Shown here piece after piece: positions 7,554 to 18,024 of a DNA stretch of 64,000 bases. The stretch covers positions 1 through 64,000 of the forward strand of contig CAYWVO010000012.1 of assembly GCA_964461835.1 (NCBI GenBank), read 5' to 3'. The DNA comes from CAYWVO01 sp964461835 (lineage in GTDB: Bacteria > Zixibacteria > MSB-5A5 > WJJR01 > JAJRUJ01). The position numbers and the translations under genes are program-made. A model generated the notes under the pieces. It was not told the origin of the DNA and did no database searches. It was given only the letters and a program-made list of their open reading frames with translations. Each line of letters starts with the position of its first letter. Position 1 is the first letter of the stretch.

Positions 7554-10500
7554 ATGCGTAAGCGAGTCGGATTGTGGGTGTGTATATGGTCATTCGTTTT
7601 GGGAGCGGCAACCGTTACGGCCGGCGAATTAACGCTACCGTTGTCATTTACAGCGGATGATCTCATTTTCAAAGGCAGTGGCGAGTACGACCAGGTCTAT
7701 TTACGCGATGGCGGCCTCACGGACCGGGTCGGTTGGCCTCAGATACCCTACACGACGGTGCATTTGGCCCTGCCTCCGGGAGGTCAGATCGACTCCGTGA
7801 CTGTCGACACGCCCTCCCCGTTCCGTTTGCCGGGCGAGTTTTCTCTGTTTCCTTGTCAACCACCGCAAGTGTTGTCCAAGGACCCGACTACCATCACGTT
7901 TCGGCAACCGGATCCGGTCGCCTATCGCTCCGCTGAGGAGTACCCGGCTCAGTTTGCGCAACCTGCCGGTGGGGGTGGATATGCGGGGTATCAACTGGGA
8001 GCGGTCAAGGTGTATCCCGTGCATTATATCGCCGCCGACAGCGCGATCCTCCTCTACCAATCCCTGGATGTGCACGTGCATTACACGCTCGGCGATCAAA
8101 CTCCCATAGCTGCCAAATCGGTTCCGAAAAAGTTCGTGTCGCCACTGCACACGGTCGTGCAGTCGCTTGTGCATAATCCCGATCAGGCGACAACCGAACC
8201 GGCAGCTCCTTCGTTTCGGAAGACGACCCTCGACCCCAAAGACGTGGAATATCTTATTGTCACAACAGAGTATCTGGAAAGCGCACTCCAACCGCTGGCC
8301 GACTGGAAAACCGCCAAGGGTGTGCCGGCGGAAATTGTAACTCTCGAATGGGTTTATGCCAATTACGCTGGCGCCGACGCAGCGGACATCCTGCGCAACT
8401 TTCTCAAAGACGCCTACCAGGAGTGGGGGGTGCGTTGGCTCCTCCTGGGCGGTGATACGTACTATGTCCCTCACCGGACGGCCTGGGCGATGGATGTTGA
8501 GTATGGCGGGTCCTATGACGAAAATGAATTACCCACCGATTGGTACTTTGCCGATCTCGACGGCACCTGGGATGCCAATCAGAATGGCATCTATGGGGAA
8601 GTCGGCGACAATGTAGATTTATACCCGGAATTGATTATCGGGCGGGCGCCCTGTGACTCCCGTTACGAGATGAATAACTGGGTCGCAAAGGTGCTGCAAT
8701 ATGAACAGAATCCGCCAACCGATTACCAGTTGAATATGGCCTTTTATGCCGAGGTTCTCTGGGGAAATCCGTATACCGACGGCGGAATTGCCAAAAACTA
8801 TATTGAAGACCTGTACATCCCTGATCGCTTCGCCCCAATAGAAAAACTATACCAATCGCTCGGCAATGAGACACAAAGCGCGGTGATCCAATCTCTTAAC
8901 AATGGTCAGAACATCGTAAACCATAACGGTCACTGCTGGATCGATTATATGAGCACCGGCTCCGGCGGTCTAGTAGGCTGGGATATGGACAACCTGTACA
9001 ATGGCAGCCGCCAGACGGCATTTCTCTTTTCCATTGGCTGCTGGCCGGCGGCGTTCGATTACGATTGCGTAGCCGAACATTTTGTCACCAATCCGAACGG
9101 CGGCGGTGTGGCTTTCATCGGCAACTCTCGCTACGGCTGGGGTTCGCCGGGGAACTCCGAGTACGGTTACTCCGACCGGCTTGACCAGCAGATGTTTAAG
9201 GCGCTGTTAGCGGATAGTATGCCGCAACTTGGCGCGGCGTTTACCAAAGCGCGATCGGTCTATGTCCCGCATGCCCGCCAGGAAAACGTCTATCGCTGGT
9301 GCATTTACGAATGCAACCTCCTCGGTGATCCGGAAATGCCGGTCTGGACCGACACGCCGCGGCAGATAGTTGTCGACCACCCGGATAATATTCAATTCGG
9401 CAGCACGGAATACACGTTCACCGTTACGGACAATACAACGAAGCAACCGCTCGTTGATGCTCTCGTGTGCGTACAACAGGGCAGCGATGTTTACGAGCGT
9501 GGTCTCACTGATGAACGCGGGCAAGTTCGACTGACTCTCGACCCGGCACCATCCGGTACTATGACTCTGACCGTCACCAACCACAACTACCTTATGTACC
9601 AGACGTACCTTGATGTTGGCGGTAGCGGGACATCGCTTCATCTCACCGAAGTGACTATTGATGATGTGGCGGGTGGTAACGGGGACGGAGTCCCTTCTCC
9701 CGGGGAAGCGTGTGACCTGTATCTCAGTCTCCAAAACAGCGGCACCAATACGGCCCCCGGTGTGACCGGATCTATCTCACTGGCAGCCAATCCCTACGTT
9801 TCTCTGATCAGCTCAAGTCTAAGCTTCGGCGATATTGCCGCCGGCGCCACTGTGACCTCACAGACCCCTTGTCAGATGACCATCGCAGCCGATTGCCCGC
9901 CGGGATACAACGTGAATTTCGACTGGGTGGTTACCGAGAGCGGAGGAACACCCCACGCCGGCTCAAGCACAATACACATTCAATCTTCGCTTGTGGCATA
10001 TTATCGATATCACGTTGATGATGCTGCGGGCAACGGAAACGGTATTGCAGATCCCGGGGAAACGTTGACCGTACGGCTCTGGTTGAAAAACACCGGTTCA
10101 GTTACGGCAATGGGAGTCAGTGTACTTCCCAATACGGCAGATCCATACCTCAGCCTGCCCACCGATCCCCAACCGGTGGGAACACTCGCGCCCGACGAAA
10201 TTGGCTATGCTGAGTTCACGACCTCAATTGATCCATCAACGCCAATCCCTCGGTTTCCGCTCATTGAGATGACCATCACGAGTGACAACGGGTCCGATGA
10301 TATTGATTCAGTTCTTTTCTCCATCGGCCCGCACGGGATTGGTGAAGATTTTGAATCTGGCTCCCCCGGTTGGACTCATGGCGGCACGCGTGATTACTGG
10401 CACGAATGTTCACATCGAGTTCTAAATGGTACCACTGCCTGGTACAGTGGCATCGAGGATGACTGGTATTATCAGGGAAGTACCCGCAGTTGGCTGGAGT

Positions 10501-13500
10501 CCCCGGAAATTGTGGTTGGCCCCGACGCCCAACTGACTTTCTGGGATTGGTTCTCGGTGCCGAACTACGGCGTGGATGGACTCCATGTCATTGTTACCGT
10601 GGCCGGCTCCAATAATCCGGACACCCTGGATTTTATCGGTACCGGCGGCGCCCTGGACTCCGCGCTGATTACCGGCAACAGCTGGACAAAAGAAGAATAT
10701 GACTTGTCGGGTTACGCACCAGGAACCAGGGTGAAAGCGCGGTTTGCCTTTTCATCCGACAATGACGCCGATGAAGATGAGGGATTCTATATCGATGATG
10801 TCCGACTCGAAAGCACACCTGATTATGATTTGAACGTTAATCCGACCCGTATTCTGCAACGTGGCGGAGCCGCCGAGACCGTAACCAGTCGAATCCATGT
10901 GCACAACACCGGCTTCTGGGAGGACACGTTTTCTCTTGAAGTCTTTGACAATTGGTTGCCGACGGCCATTTGGGATGCCTCCGGCAGCGCCGAGCTTACG
11001 GAAATTTCCTCAGTGGCACCCGGTGAAGTAGTCACCTTGCTCGTGCAGGTGAACATTCCGTCCGGTACGCCGGCAATGATCGACAGTGCCCGCATACGTT
11101 TTACTTCAGAAAATGACCCGAGCCGTTCGGCCCAAGCGTGTGTGGTAACTACGTCAGAGGGTGGCGCAGCAAGTGCTCCCTGGCGGGAGTCATTTGCCGG
11201 AGGGCCCATCTCACCGCCACAATGGCCGATGTCTGAATGGGCGGAAATCAGCGACGGCGGCCTGTATGCGCCAACACCCCCCGAGGTTGCGGAACTGGAA
11301 CACATTGGCTACCTGCTCTCCCAGCGGATTGACCTGTCCCAATTAACTGATGGGCAACTCGCTTTCTGGTATCGCGGCATCAACACCGGTTGGGGCGGAT
11401 GGTCTGGACCGTCGGATTTAAATACCCAGTACTTAAACGATGCTGGGCAATGGAAAGTACTAAGTTACATCTCTGGTTCCAGCGGAGAAAGCTCCGTTTA
11501 CCGAGAAAAAATCCTGTCCCTGCCGAATGATGCCTTGCACGATGCATTTCGGGTGCGGTTTAACGCAACCGGTAACATGTCCGGCAAATGGCTGCTGGAT
11601 GATATCTATATCGGCCCGCGTCGGGATTACCATGTCACCTGCACCTTTGATTATATGCCGATTTATGGGGTATCCGGTGACCCCATTCCGCATGACTTGC
11701 AAATATTCAATCGGGGATCAGAGCCGGATAGTTATCTGCTGGAGACTGTCTCCGGTGTCTGGCCTATCCGTTTTCTGGACAACGGTCAGGAAATATCCGA
11801 AACTGACGTAATCGATCCGGCGCAATCGATCACGATCGAAGTGGAAGTGACCATTCCGGAAACTGCGCTGGTCAATGATCTGGATACAACACTGGTGGCG
11901 ATCACCTCTGTGGGCGATGCCGTAGAGTGTCGGCAGGCAGTATATCAAACATCGTGTCTGGGCGGAGTGGCGGATATCCCCTGGTGTGATTCCATTGCTT
12001 CCTCGGTCCTCTCCGATGAAAAATGGCCGTTGCGTTCGGGCGTCCAAGTCGGTTCGGATCCCTATGCCCCGGCGGGATCGTGGACCATGGTCGCGGGTGG
12101 TTCGGATACTGCCTACTCGCAGTTCATCGATTTGTCGGAGGTGGACGAAGCCATGCTGGATTTTTATGCGCGGGCCGGAGGCAGTTTTATCATGCCGGGT
12201 CCCGATGAGCGCATAACGATTGCTTACCGCGCTACCGATGGCTCCTGGCACGATTTGACAACGCTCAGCGGCGGTGGACGATACCGTTCGCAGTTTGATC
12301 GACATTGCATGTCCTTGCCGGTCGACGCACTCGGCGATCGCTTCCAATTTCGCATCGGCTGTGATTGCGAGACACGCTGGTATTTCGATGATTTTAAAAT
12401 CGTGTTAACACCGCATTGTGAGATTACCTCTGATGTCCTCGATTTTACGCTAAACCCGGGAACGGAGCAAACAGCACAAATCTATCTGGATAACACGGGC
12501 TCTGGCACGCTGGAATATCGGATATCAGTCATTCCTGCGGCGGTGACCATGTCGGCCCTGCTGGCAAGAATGATCAAGGCGACCGATCACGATCCACTGT
12601 CCGCGGCTTTACGCACACCGGCTGAGACCTTCGCCTGCGATTGGGGGGGCCCGGGTGCTGGCGGGTATCTCTGGATTGACAGTGACGAACCATACGCCCC
12701 GGCATTCGAATTTGTCGACATTGCGGGCATCGGTGAACCGTTAGCCCGTCTCGATACCAAGTTTTATGATACTGCACACCTTGGATTCGAATTTCCCTAC
12801 TATGGTGAGGTGTACACCGAGGTCCTGGTCAGCGCCTATGGCTATCTGCAGTTTGGTGACCAACCCCTGCTGTCATCCTGGATGGCACTGCCGATTCCCC
12901 ACTCCATCTCACCCAACAACGTCTTGTTCTGGTGTTATGGTGACTATGAAACGTTGGGAGATGTCTATGCCTACTCAGATGACTCAACGGCGATACTTCA
13001 ATTAAACGGATTTGGCCAGGAGGGCTCGTCATGGTATCAGGCAACAGCGCAGGTCGAATTGCGTGCGAATGGACGAATCGCTTACCGCTTCCTGGAATTT
13101 GGCGACGGCTTTGTTACGAAGGAGTGTGGCGTTGGTATCGAGGGGCCGACCGGCAACGAAGGTCACGGGATCGTCTTTTACGTCAATCCGGTGCAAAACG
13201 ACCCGCAATACCTCCGGGATAGTTTACAAATTATCTTCTACCCACCCCCGGATTGGATCTCACTCGACTACCCGGTGGGTACCGTGGCGCCGCAAACTCT
13301 GCGCTCGGTGTCGGTCGACTTTATCACCGATGAGCTCCCGCCGGGGGATTATGATGCAATCCTGCGTTTTGATTTGAATGATCCCGATGCTGCCGCGAAT
13401 CCCTGGTTCGTGAACTCCCGGGTAACCGTTCTGGACACATCGTCCTGCTATTGCCCGATGGGAGATCTGAATCTGGACGAGGCCATTGATCCACTCGATG

Positions 13501-13679
13501 TGGTGTATTTGGTTAATTTTGTTTACCGCCAGGCCCCCGAACCACCCTGGCACCCCAAATGTCCCTATCACCCCGGTGATGTGCACCCAGACGGTGTAGT
13601 CGACCCACTCGACGTCACCTGCCTGGTCAACTACGTCTTCCGGGGATTGGGGCCGCTCGACAATCCCTGCGGCTGGTAA
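7554..13679 (+). CDS. Secreted C25-family (gingipain-type) protease with C-terminal dockerin-like repeats
   Basis: A 2041-residue exported protein. It begins with a signal peptide (residues 1-24, ending near TVTAGEL) and a propeptide-like region. The caspase-fold C25 domain spans roughly residues 215-600. The catalytic His is in NHNGHC (His460) and the nucleophile in FSIGCWPAAFD (Cys496), both in family-typical settings. Long beta-sandwich regions follow, including MAM-like modules beginning with EDFESGSPGW and DUF11/CARDB-like repeats with GNGNGIADPGE. Residues about 1963-2040 form two dockerin-like calcium loops, GDLNLDEAIDPLDV and GDVHPDGVVDPLDV. The ATG at 7554 is preferred over the TTG at 7551. 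It probably degrades proteins outside the cell. No scaffoldin was found here, so the dockerin partner is unknown. Confidence 0.92.
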   Translation: MRKRVGLWVCIWSFVLGAATVTAGELTLPLSFTADDLIFKGSGEYDQVYLRDGGLTDRVGWPQIPYTTVHLALPPGGQIDSVTVDTPSPFRLPGEFSLFPCQPPQVLSKDPTTITFRQPDPVAYRSAEEYPAQFAQPAGGGGYAGYQLGAVKVYPVHYIAADSAILLYQSLDVHVHYTLGDQTPIAAKSVPKKFVSPLHTVVQSLVHNPDQATTEPAAPSFRKTTLDPKDVEYLIVTTEYLESALQPLADWKTAKGVPAEIVTLEWVYANYAGADAADILRNFLKDAYQEWGVRWLLLGGDTYYVPHRTAWAMDVEYGGSYDENELPTDWYFADLDGTWDANQNGIYGEVGDNVDLYPELIIGRAPCDSRYEMNNWVAKVLQYEQNPPTDYQLNMAFYAEVLWGNPYTDGGIAKNYIEDLYIPDRFAPIEKLYQSLGNETQSAVIQSLNNGQNIVNHNGHCWIDYMSTGSGGLVGWDMDNLYNGSRQTAFLFSIGCWPAAFDYDCVAEHFVTNPNGGGVAFIGNSRYGWGSPGNSEYGYSDRLDQQMFKALLADSMPQLGAAFTKARSVYVPHARQENVYRWCIYECNLLGDPEMPVWTDTPRQIVVDHPDNIQFGSTEYTFTVTDNTTKQPLVDALVCVQQGSDVYERGLTDERGQVRLTLDPAPSGTMTLTVTNHNYLMYQTYLDVGGSGTSLHLTEVTIDDVAGGNGDGVPSPGEACDLYLSLQNSGTNTAPGVTGSISLAANPYVSLISSSLSFGDIAAGATVTSQTPCQMTIAADCPPGYNVNFDWVVTESGGTPHAGSSTIHIQSSLVAYYRYHVDDAAGNGNGIADPGETLTVRLWLKNTGSVTAMGVSVLPNTADPYLSLPTDPQPVGTLAPDEIGYAEFTTSIDPSTPIPRFPLIEMTITSDNGSDDIDSVLFSIGPHGIGEDFESGSPGWTHGGTRDYWHECSHRVLNGTTAWYSGIEDDWYYQGSTRSWLESPEIVVGPDAQLTFWDWFSVPNYGVDGLHVIVTVAGSNNPDTLDFIGTGGALDSALITGNSWTKEEYDLSGYAPGTRVKARFAFSSDNDADEDEGFYIDDVRLESTPDYDLNVNPTRILQRGGAAETVTSRIHVHNTGFWEDTFSLEVFDNWLPTAIWDASGSAELTEISSVAPGEVVTLLVQVNIPSGTPAMIDSARIRFTSENDPSRSAQACVVTTSEGGAASAPWRESFAGGPISPPQWPMSEWAEISDGGLYAPTPPEVAELEHIGYLLSQRIDLSQLTDGQLAFWYRGINTGWGGWSGPSDLNTQYLNDAGQWKVLSYISGSSGESSVYREKILSLPNDALHDAFRVRFNATGNMSGKWLLDDIYIGPRRDYHVTCTFDYMPIYGVSGDPIPHDLQIFNRGSEPDSYLLETVSGVWPIRFLDNGQEISETDVIDPAQSITIEVEVTIPETALVNDLDTTLVAITSVGDAVECRQAVYQTSCLGGVADIPWCDSIASSVLSDEKWPLRSGVQVGSDPYAPAGSWTMVAGGSDTAYSQFIDLSEVDEAMLDFYARAGGSFIMPGPDERITIAYRATDGSWHDLTTLSGGGRYRSQFDRHCMSLPVDALGDRFQFRIGCDCETRWYFDDFKIVLTPHCEITSDVLDFTLNPGTEQTAQIYLDNTGSGTLEYRISVIPAAVTMSALLARMIKATDHDPLSAALRTPAETFACDWGGPGAGGYLWIDSDEPYAPAFEFVDIAGIGEPLARLDTKFYDTAHLGFEFPYYGEVYTEVLVSAYGYLQFGDQPLLSSWMALPIPHSISPNNVLFWCYGDYETLGDVYAYSDDSTAILQLNGFGQEGSSWYQATAQVELRANGRIAYRFLEFGDGFVTKECGVGIEGPTGNEGHGIVFYVNPVQNDPQYLRDSLQIIFYPPPDWISLDYPVGTVAPQTLRSVSVDFITDELPPGDYDAILRFDLNDPDAAANPWFVNSRVTVLDTSSCYCPMGDLNLDEAIDPLDVVYLVNFVYRQAPEPPWHPKCPYHPGDVHPDGVVDPLDVTCLVNYVFRGLGPLDNPCGW

Positions 13680-13737
13680 GCGATTAGTGGACGGCTCAAC
13701 TGTAGATCGGATTTCCCGGGTTATTGCAGTATCGTTA

Positions 13738-15234
13738 TTAAGCGCGATTAGTCTGCTCAGTCAACTTCGCCAGTTTGCGAACCGGGACATTATCCCGTTC
13801 TCGGGGTGTCAAGCGCCAGGTCCAGTTGCCGTTACTGGTTGCCGGGGCATTCATCCGTGCTGAAGCGGGCAGGCCGAGAACATCCTGCATCGGAACAATG
13901 GCCAACCGGGCTTTCGAGCGCCAGGCCAGTTCAATGAATTCCCAGTGCACATTGTCCGGGTAAATCTCATGCCCGACGTATTCGGCAAGCCGCTTTAAGT
14001 CTTTTTTGGTCGCCTCCGTCTCATACCAGCCGATGACCGTGTTGTTGTCATGGGTCCCGGTATACACGACGGCGTTCTCTTCATAGTTATGCGGCAGGTA
14101 CGGGTCGTCATCATCACCGTTGCGAAAGGCGAACTGCAAGACTTTCATGCCGGGGAAATTATAGCGTTTCATCACCTTTCGCACATCAGCGGTAATCGAG
14201 CCCAAGTCCTCCGCCACTAAAGGCAACTCAGGAAAATACCGTTGCAGTGTGGTAATAAAGTCGTCCACCGGCGCCTTGACCCATTGCCCGTTCATCGCCG
14301 TTTTATGATGGGCGGGGACCGCCCAGTAAGCGACCAGCCCACGGAAGTGGTCAATGCGCACGAGATCAAACAACCGGAACATATTCCGCAGCCGCGCCGC
14401 CCACCATTGGTATCCTTCGGCCCGCAGTTTGTCCCAATCATAGACGGGGTTTCCCCAGAGCTGACCGGTCTTGCTGAAATAGTCGGGCGGGACACCGGAG
14501 ACTACTTTTGGGCGCTTCCTCCGGTCCAGCTTAAACATCCAGGTGTTGGCCCAGGTGTCGACCGAATCGTAGTTGACGTACATGGGGATGTCCCCGAAGA
14601 TCTGGATTTTCTTTTGATGGGCATACTCTTTGAGCTGCAGCCATTGGCGATGAAACAGCCATTGTTCGAATTTGATTTGGTCGATTGCGTCCCGGTATTC
14701 ATCGGCAAAGGCGGTTAGTGCCTTATGATCACGGTTGCGCAGTTTTTTCGGCCACTCGGTCCAGATTGCGCCATCATGTTCACGTTTGCAGATGATGAAA
14801 ACAGCAAAATCATCCAGCCAGCCGGATTCCTGTTCACAGAACTCCGTGAATTCTCCGTTTCGCCTGGCGTCAGAAAAGCGCCGCCATGCTGCATGGAGAA
14901 GCCGACGTTTAAAAGCTGCCACCACCTCGTAGTCGACTCGCTCTACGGGAAAGTCCGGGGACGCCGCGATATCCTCAAGGGAAGCAAAACCTTGCTCCAG
15001 CAGTAGATCGGGACTGATGAGTAATTCATTGCCGGCAAACGCCGACGAGCAACTATACGGTGAATTGCCTTGACCCAAATCAATCGGATTGAGCGGCAGG
15101 ACCTGCCAGACACGTTGATTCGCGGCTTCCAGTAAATCGACAAACTCAAATGCCGCCGGCCCCAGATCGCCGATTCCGCAGGAGGAGGGCAAAGAGGTAA
15201 CGTGCATCAAAATGCCGGCCGCGCGTTTATCCAT
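13738..15234 (-). CDS. malQ: 4-alpha-glucanotransferase (amylomaltase)
   Basis: A 498-residue GH77 enzyme that transfers alpha-1,4-glucan segments between maltodextrins and releases glucose. The start reads RAAGILMHVTSLPSSCGIGD, the usual MalQ opening. Catalytic residues are visible in VRIDHFRGL (nucleophile Asp near 293), LVAEDLG (Glu near 340) and TGTHDNNT (Asp near 391). It is the last gene of the seven-gene glucan/trehalose operon: its ATG directly abuts the treY stop codon, with no gap. In this setting it would reshape maltodextrins that TreY cannot use because they are too short. Family assignment is secure. Confidence 0.96.
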   Translation of the reverse strand: MDKRAAGILMHVTSLPSSCGIGDLGPAAFEFVDLLEAANQRVWQVLPLNPIDLGQGNSPYSCSSAFAGNELLISPDLLLEQGFASLEDIAASPDFPVERVDYEVVAAFKRRLLHAAWRRFSDARRNGEFTEFCEQESGWLDDFAVFIICKREHDGAIWTEWPKKLRNRDHKALTAFADEYRDAIDQIKFEQWLFHRQWLQLKEYAHQKKIQIFGDIPMYVNYDSVDTWANTWMFKLDRRKRPKVVSGVPPDYFSKTGQLWGNPVYDWDKLRAEGYQWWAARLRNMFRLFDLVRIDHFRGLVAYWAVPAHHKTAMNGQWVKAPVDDFITTLQRYFPELPLVAEDLGSITADVRKVMKRYNFPGMKVLQFAFRNGDDDDPYLPHNYEENAVVYTGTHDNNTVIGWYETEATKKDLKRLAEYVGHEIYPDNVHWEFIELAWRSKARLAIVPMQDVLGLPASARMNAPATSNGNWTWRLTPRERDNVPVRKLAKLTEQTNRA

Positions 15235-18024
15235 CTACGTCTCCTCAGCCACCAGCAGGGCCACGGGGAACTCACTGAGTATATCGGCAGCTTGTTGTCG
15301 ATCACGCGCGGGGATCGTCGTTCCGGTGAGCAAATCCCGCCACTGTGACGGGCCGGCGGGCAGCGTAACGGTAGTATCCTCCCAGACCTCGGCGCCTAAC
15401 GGGAGCTGATTTTCCCGGACCAGGCTGACCGCAAATCGCGGCGCTACGCTGACAGCCCACCCCCTCTCATGGTGCCGCGCAAAGGCGAGCAGGTGCTGTT
15501 CTCGTCTGCCGGAAACCGCAAGCGGCTGGTAGTCACCATACAGGAACAGGTCATGATAGTCACGCCGCACGGACAATGCCTGGTGCGTGAGAAAGAGTTT
15601 GATCCGGCCGTCAGTGACCGTATCTCGTAGTTCGCGCAGGAGCGGCAGGCGTGCATCATCAATACGTTCTCTGATGCTGGCCAATAGTGCTTGCCGTTGG
15701 GCGAAATCGGCTGGTCGCCGATTGTCCGGATCCACCATGCTCAGGTCCCATAACTCACATCCCTGGTAAATATCCGGTACTCCCGGACAGGTTATTTTCA
15801 CGAGCACCTGTGTCAGCGAATTAATTATTCCGTACCAGGAAACTTTTCGCTGAAACGGAATAAAAGAACTGAGAAAACCTTCATCGTCGGCCAAAATCCG
15901 TGCGATAAAGGTGAGGTAGCGATCTTCATATTCTACAGCCGGCTTCAACCAGGCCGTGTGCACCTTGGCCTCGCGGATCGCCTTAATCACATACTGTTTT
16001 AGACGTTCAATAAATTCTTGCCGCTCGTTGTCCGCGAACGGCCAAAAGGCCAACAGCGATTGATACAAAAAGTATTCGTCGTTTTTATCGGGCACCGCCC
16101 GTCCGTGCAGGCGCTTTTTGGCGCGACGGTTGGCGCTGCGCCAGGTTTGCAACATACGAGACCATTCATCCGGCAGCTCCGACAGGACATGCAACCGCAG
16201 CCGGGCATCCTCCCCCCGCTTGGTGTCATGAGTCGCCGTAGCGTTTAAGGCGTGCGGACGCTTTTCCACCGCGGTTTGATTAAACCGATGAAATTCCTCT
16301 AGGCTCCGGCCGAAGCAACTGGGATTACCTCCCACCTCGTTTAACGAGAGTAATCGGTTGTAAATATACAGGCAGGTATCCTCCACCCCCTTGGCCATCA
16401 GCGGGGCGGTGACTTGTTGAAATTGCATCACAAAATCGAGCATCAGTCGCCGTTCTTCCTCGCGAACATCTTGCACCTCTTCGAACAACAAGAATCCGCG
16501 AACAAAGGCCAACTCATACCGGAGGTCCGGATTCAGATGAAGCGCACTTTCAATTGCCTGTTCGATATAACTGCGATCGGCCTCACTGATTCCCTGTTCG
16601 TTGATATATGTCCGATAGACCGGGAAATGCGCCATTACTTCTACCAAAGCGCGTCGCAGGCCGTACAGCGTAATATCATTTCCCTGCCGGTTACGACTGG
16701 AAATCCGTTTCAGCAGATGTGCCAGGTTGTCGATATTTCCCGCCAGATGTTTCTCGATGATCAGTCTTTTCTTGTCAGACGCCAGTTTGGGCCAGTTAGC
16801 CTTGACACCGGTAAACCGAATATATGTGCGGCTGATTGATCGTTCACTATCGGACCGACAGAAAAACCCATTCAACACATTTAAGAAATCATACCCGGTA
16901 GTCCCTTGAACCGACCAGGTCGGCGGCAGCTGCTCCTGTTCTTCAAGAATTTTTTCCACAATAATATAGGTGTCGCCGATTGCGTGCCGCAGGCGTTCCA
17001 AATACGTCTGCGGGTCTTTCAGACCATCGATATGGTCAAGCCGTAATCCGGTAACCATGTCTTCGCTGCAGAGCCGTTTGATCAGTGTATGGGTCTCGTC
17101 AAAGACCGCCTGGTCTTCCAGGCGCAGGCAAATCAGGTTGTTGATGGTGAAAAAGCGACGATAGTTGATCTCTTCAGTGGCGACTTTCCAAAATGCAAGG
17201 CGGAAGTTCTGCTCGGACAATAAGTCATCCAGCAAACGAAAACTATCCGGCTCGCCGGCCTGGCCACTGAAGCGTTCCAGATTCTCATCGATGAATGCGC
17301 GAATCTGCTCATTTTCTTCATACAATTCATGAATCAGCCGTTTGGCCAGTCGGACGTGTTCATACCGCTCGGTCAGCCTATCCGCACCGTGCAGATCTTT
17401 TAGCGTATAGACGGTGCCGGTATATTTCATGAAGGTTGAACTGTTCGCTCCCAGTGACTTTTCCAGGCGGTCCAGGTCGTGGGTGAGTACCTTGACATAG
17501 GACTCGATGCGCAGCGGGAACCGAAGATCGTAGTAATTAATGCTCAGTCCGCCGGAATCATAGCGCAGGCTGATCTCGCCGGCTTCCAGCGTTTCGCCAT
17601 AGAATTTGCCCAAGAACGGCGCCAGCAAACGGCCTTTGAGGCTGTCATAGACATGGTCCCAGTCAATATCAAAATAATGCTCATACCGGGAACATCGACC
17701 GTTCTCCAGGATATCCATCAGCATAATGTTTTCGCTGTCAAACGCCATATGATTGGGAACAACATCCTGCACCCAGCCGATCTGATGCCGGTCGAGGGCT
17801 TTCTTCAATCCCTGCACACCCGCCTCGCCACCGAGTTGTCCGTCAATCACGGTCGGATCGGTGACGTCATAGCCATGTGTACTTCCCTCGACCGAAGCAA
17901 AAATCGGCGACACATACAGGTCAGTGATTCCCAGTTCATGCAAATAGCTGACAATCTCGGCTGCCTTCGTGAAACCGAAATCGGGAGTCAACTGCACGCG
18001 GTATGTCGAAACCGGAATACGCAT
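15235..18024 (-). CDS. treY: Malto-oligosyltrehalose synthase
   Basis: A 929-residue GH13 enzyme that converts the reducing-end alpha-1,4 bond of a maltodextrin into an alpha,alpha-1,1 bond, producing maltooligosyl-trehalose for TreZ. Diagnostic segments are STYRVQLTPDFGF at the start, VQDVVPNHMAFD, GLRLDHIDGLKDP near residue 331 (nucleophile Asp) and IIVEKILEEQEQLP near 355 (acid Glu). The C-terminal region has ATHDTKRGEDARLR and PGVPDIYQGCE, typical of TreY. The start ATG overlaps the stop of the GH57 gene by one base. The length of about 930 residues is slightly above many TreY proteins. It works with TreZ encoded two genes upstream in the same operon. Confidence 0.97.
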   Translation of the reverse strand: MRIPVSTYRVQLTPDFGFTKAAEIVSYLHELGITDLYVSPIFASVEGSTHGYDVTDPTVIDGQLGGEAGVQGLKKALDRHQIGWVQDVVPNHMAFDSENIMLMDILENGRCSRYEHYFDIDWDHVYDSLKGRLLAPFLGKFYGETLEAGEISLRYDSGGLSINYYDLRFPLRIESYVKVLTHDLDRLEKSLGANSSTFMKYTGTVYTLKDLHGADRLTERYEHVRLAKRLIHELYEENEQIRAFIDENLERFSGQAGEPDSFRLLDDLLSEQNFRLAFWKVATEEINYRRFFTINNLICLRLEDQAVFDETHTLIKRLCSEDMVTGLRLDHIDGLKDPQTYLERLRHAIGDTYIIVEKILEEQEQLPPTWSVQGTTGYDFLNVLNGFFCRSDSERSISRTYIRFTGVKANWPKLASDKKRLIIEKHLAGNIDNLAHLLKRISSRNRQGNDITLYGLRRALVEVMAHFPVYRTYINEQGISEADRSYIEQAIESALHLNPDLRYELAFVRGFLLFEEVQDVREEERRLMLDFVMQFQQVTAPLMAKGVEDTCLYIYNRLLSLNEVGGNPSCFGRSLEEFHRFNQTAVEKRPHALNATATHDTKRGEDARLRLHVLSELPDEWSRMLQTWRSANRRAKKRLHGRAVPDKNDEYFLYQSLLAFWPFADNERQEFIERLKQYVIKAIREAKVHTAWLKPAVEYEDRYLTFIARILADDEGFLSSFIPFQRKVSWYGIINSLTQVLVKITCPGVPDIYQGCELWDLSMVDPDNRRPADFAQRQALLASIRERIDDARLPLLRELRDTVTDGRIKLFLTHQALSVRRDYHDLFLYGDYQPLAVSGRREQHLLAFARHHERGWAVSVAPRFAVSLVRENQLPLGAEVWEDTTVTLPAGPSQWRDLLTGTTIPARDRQQAADILSEFPVALLVAEET

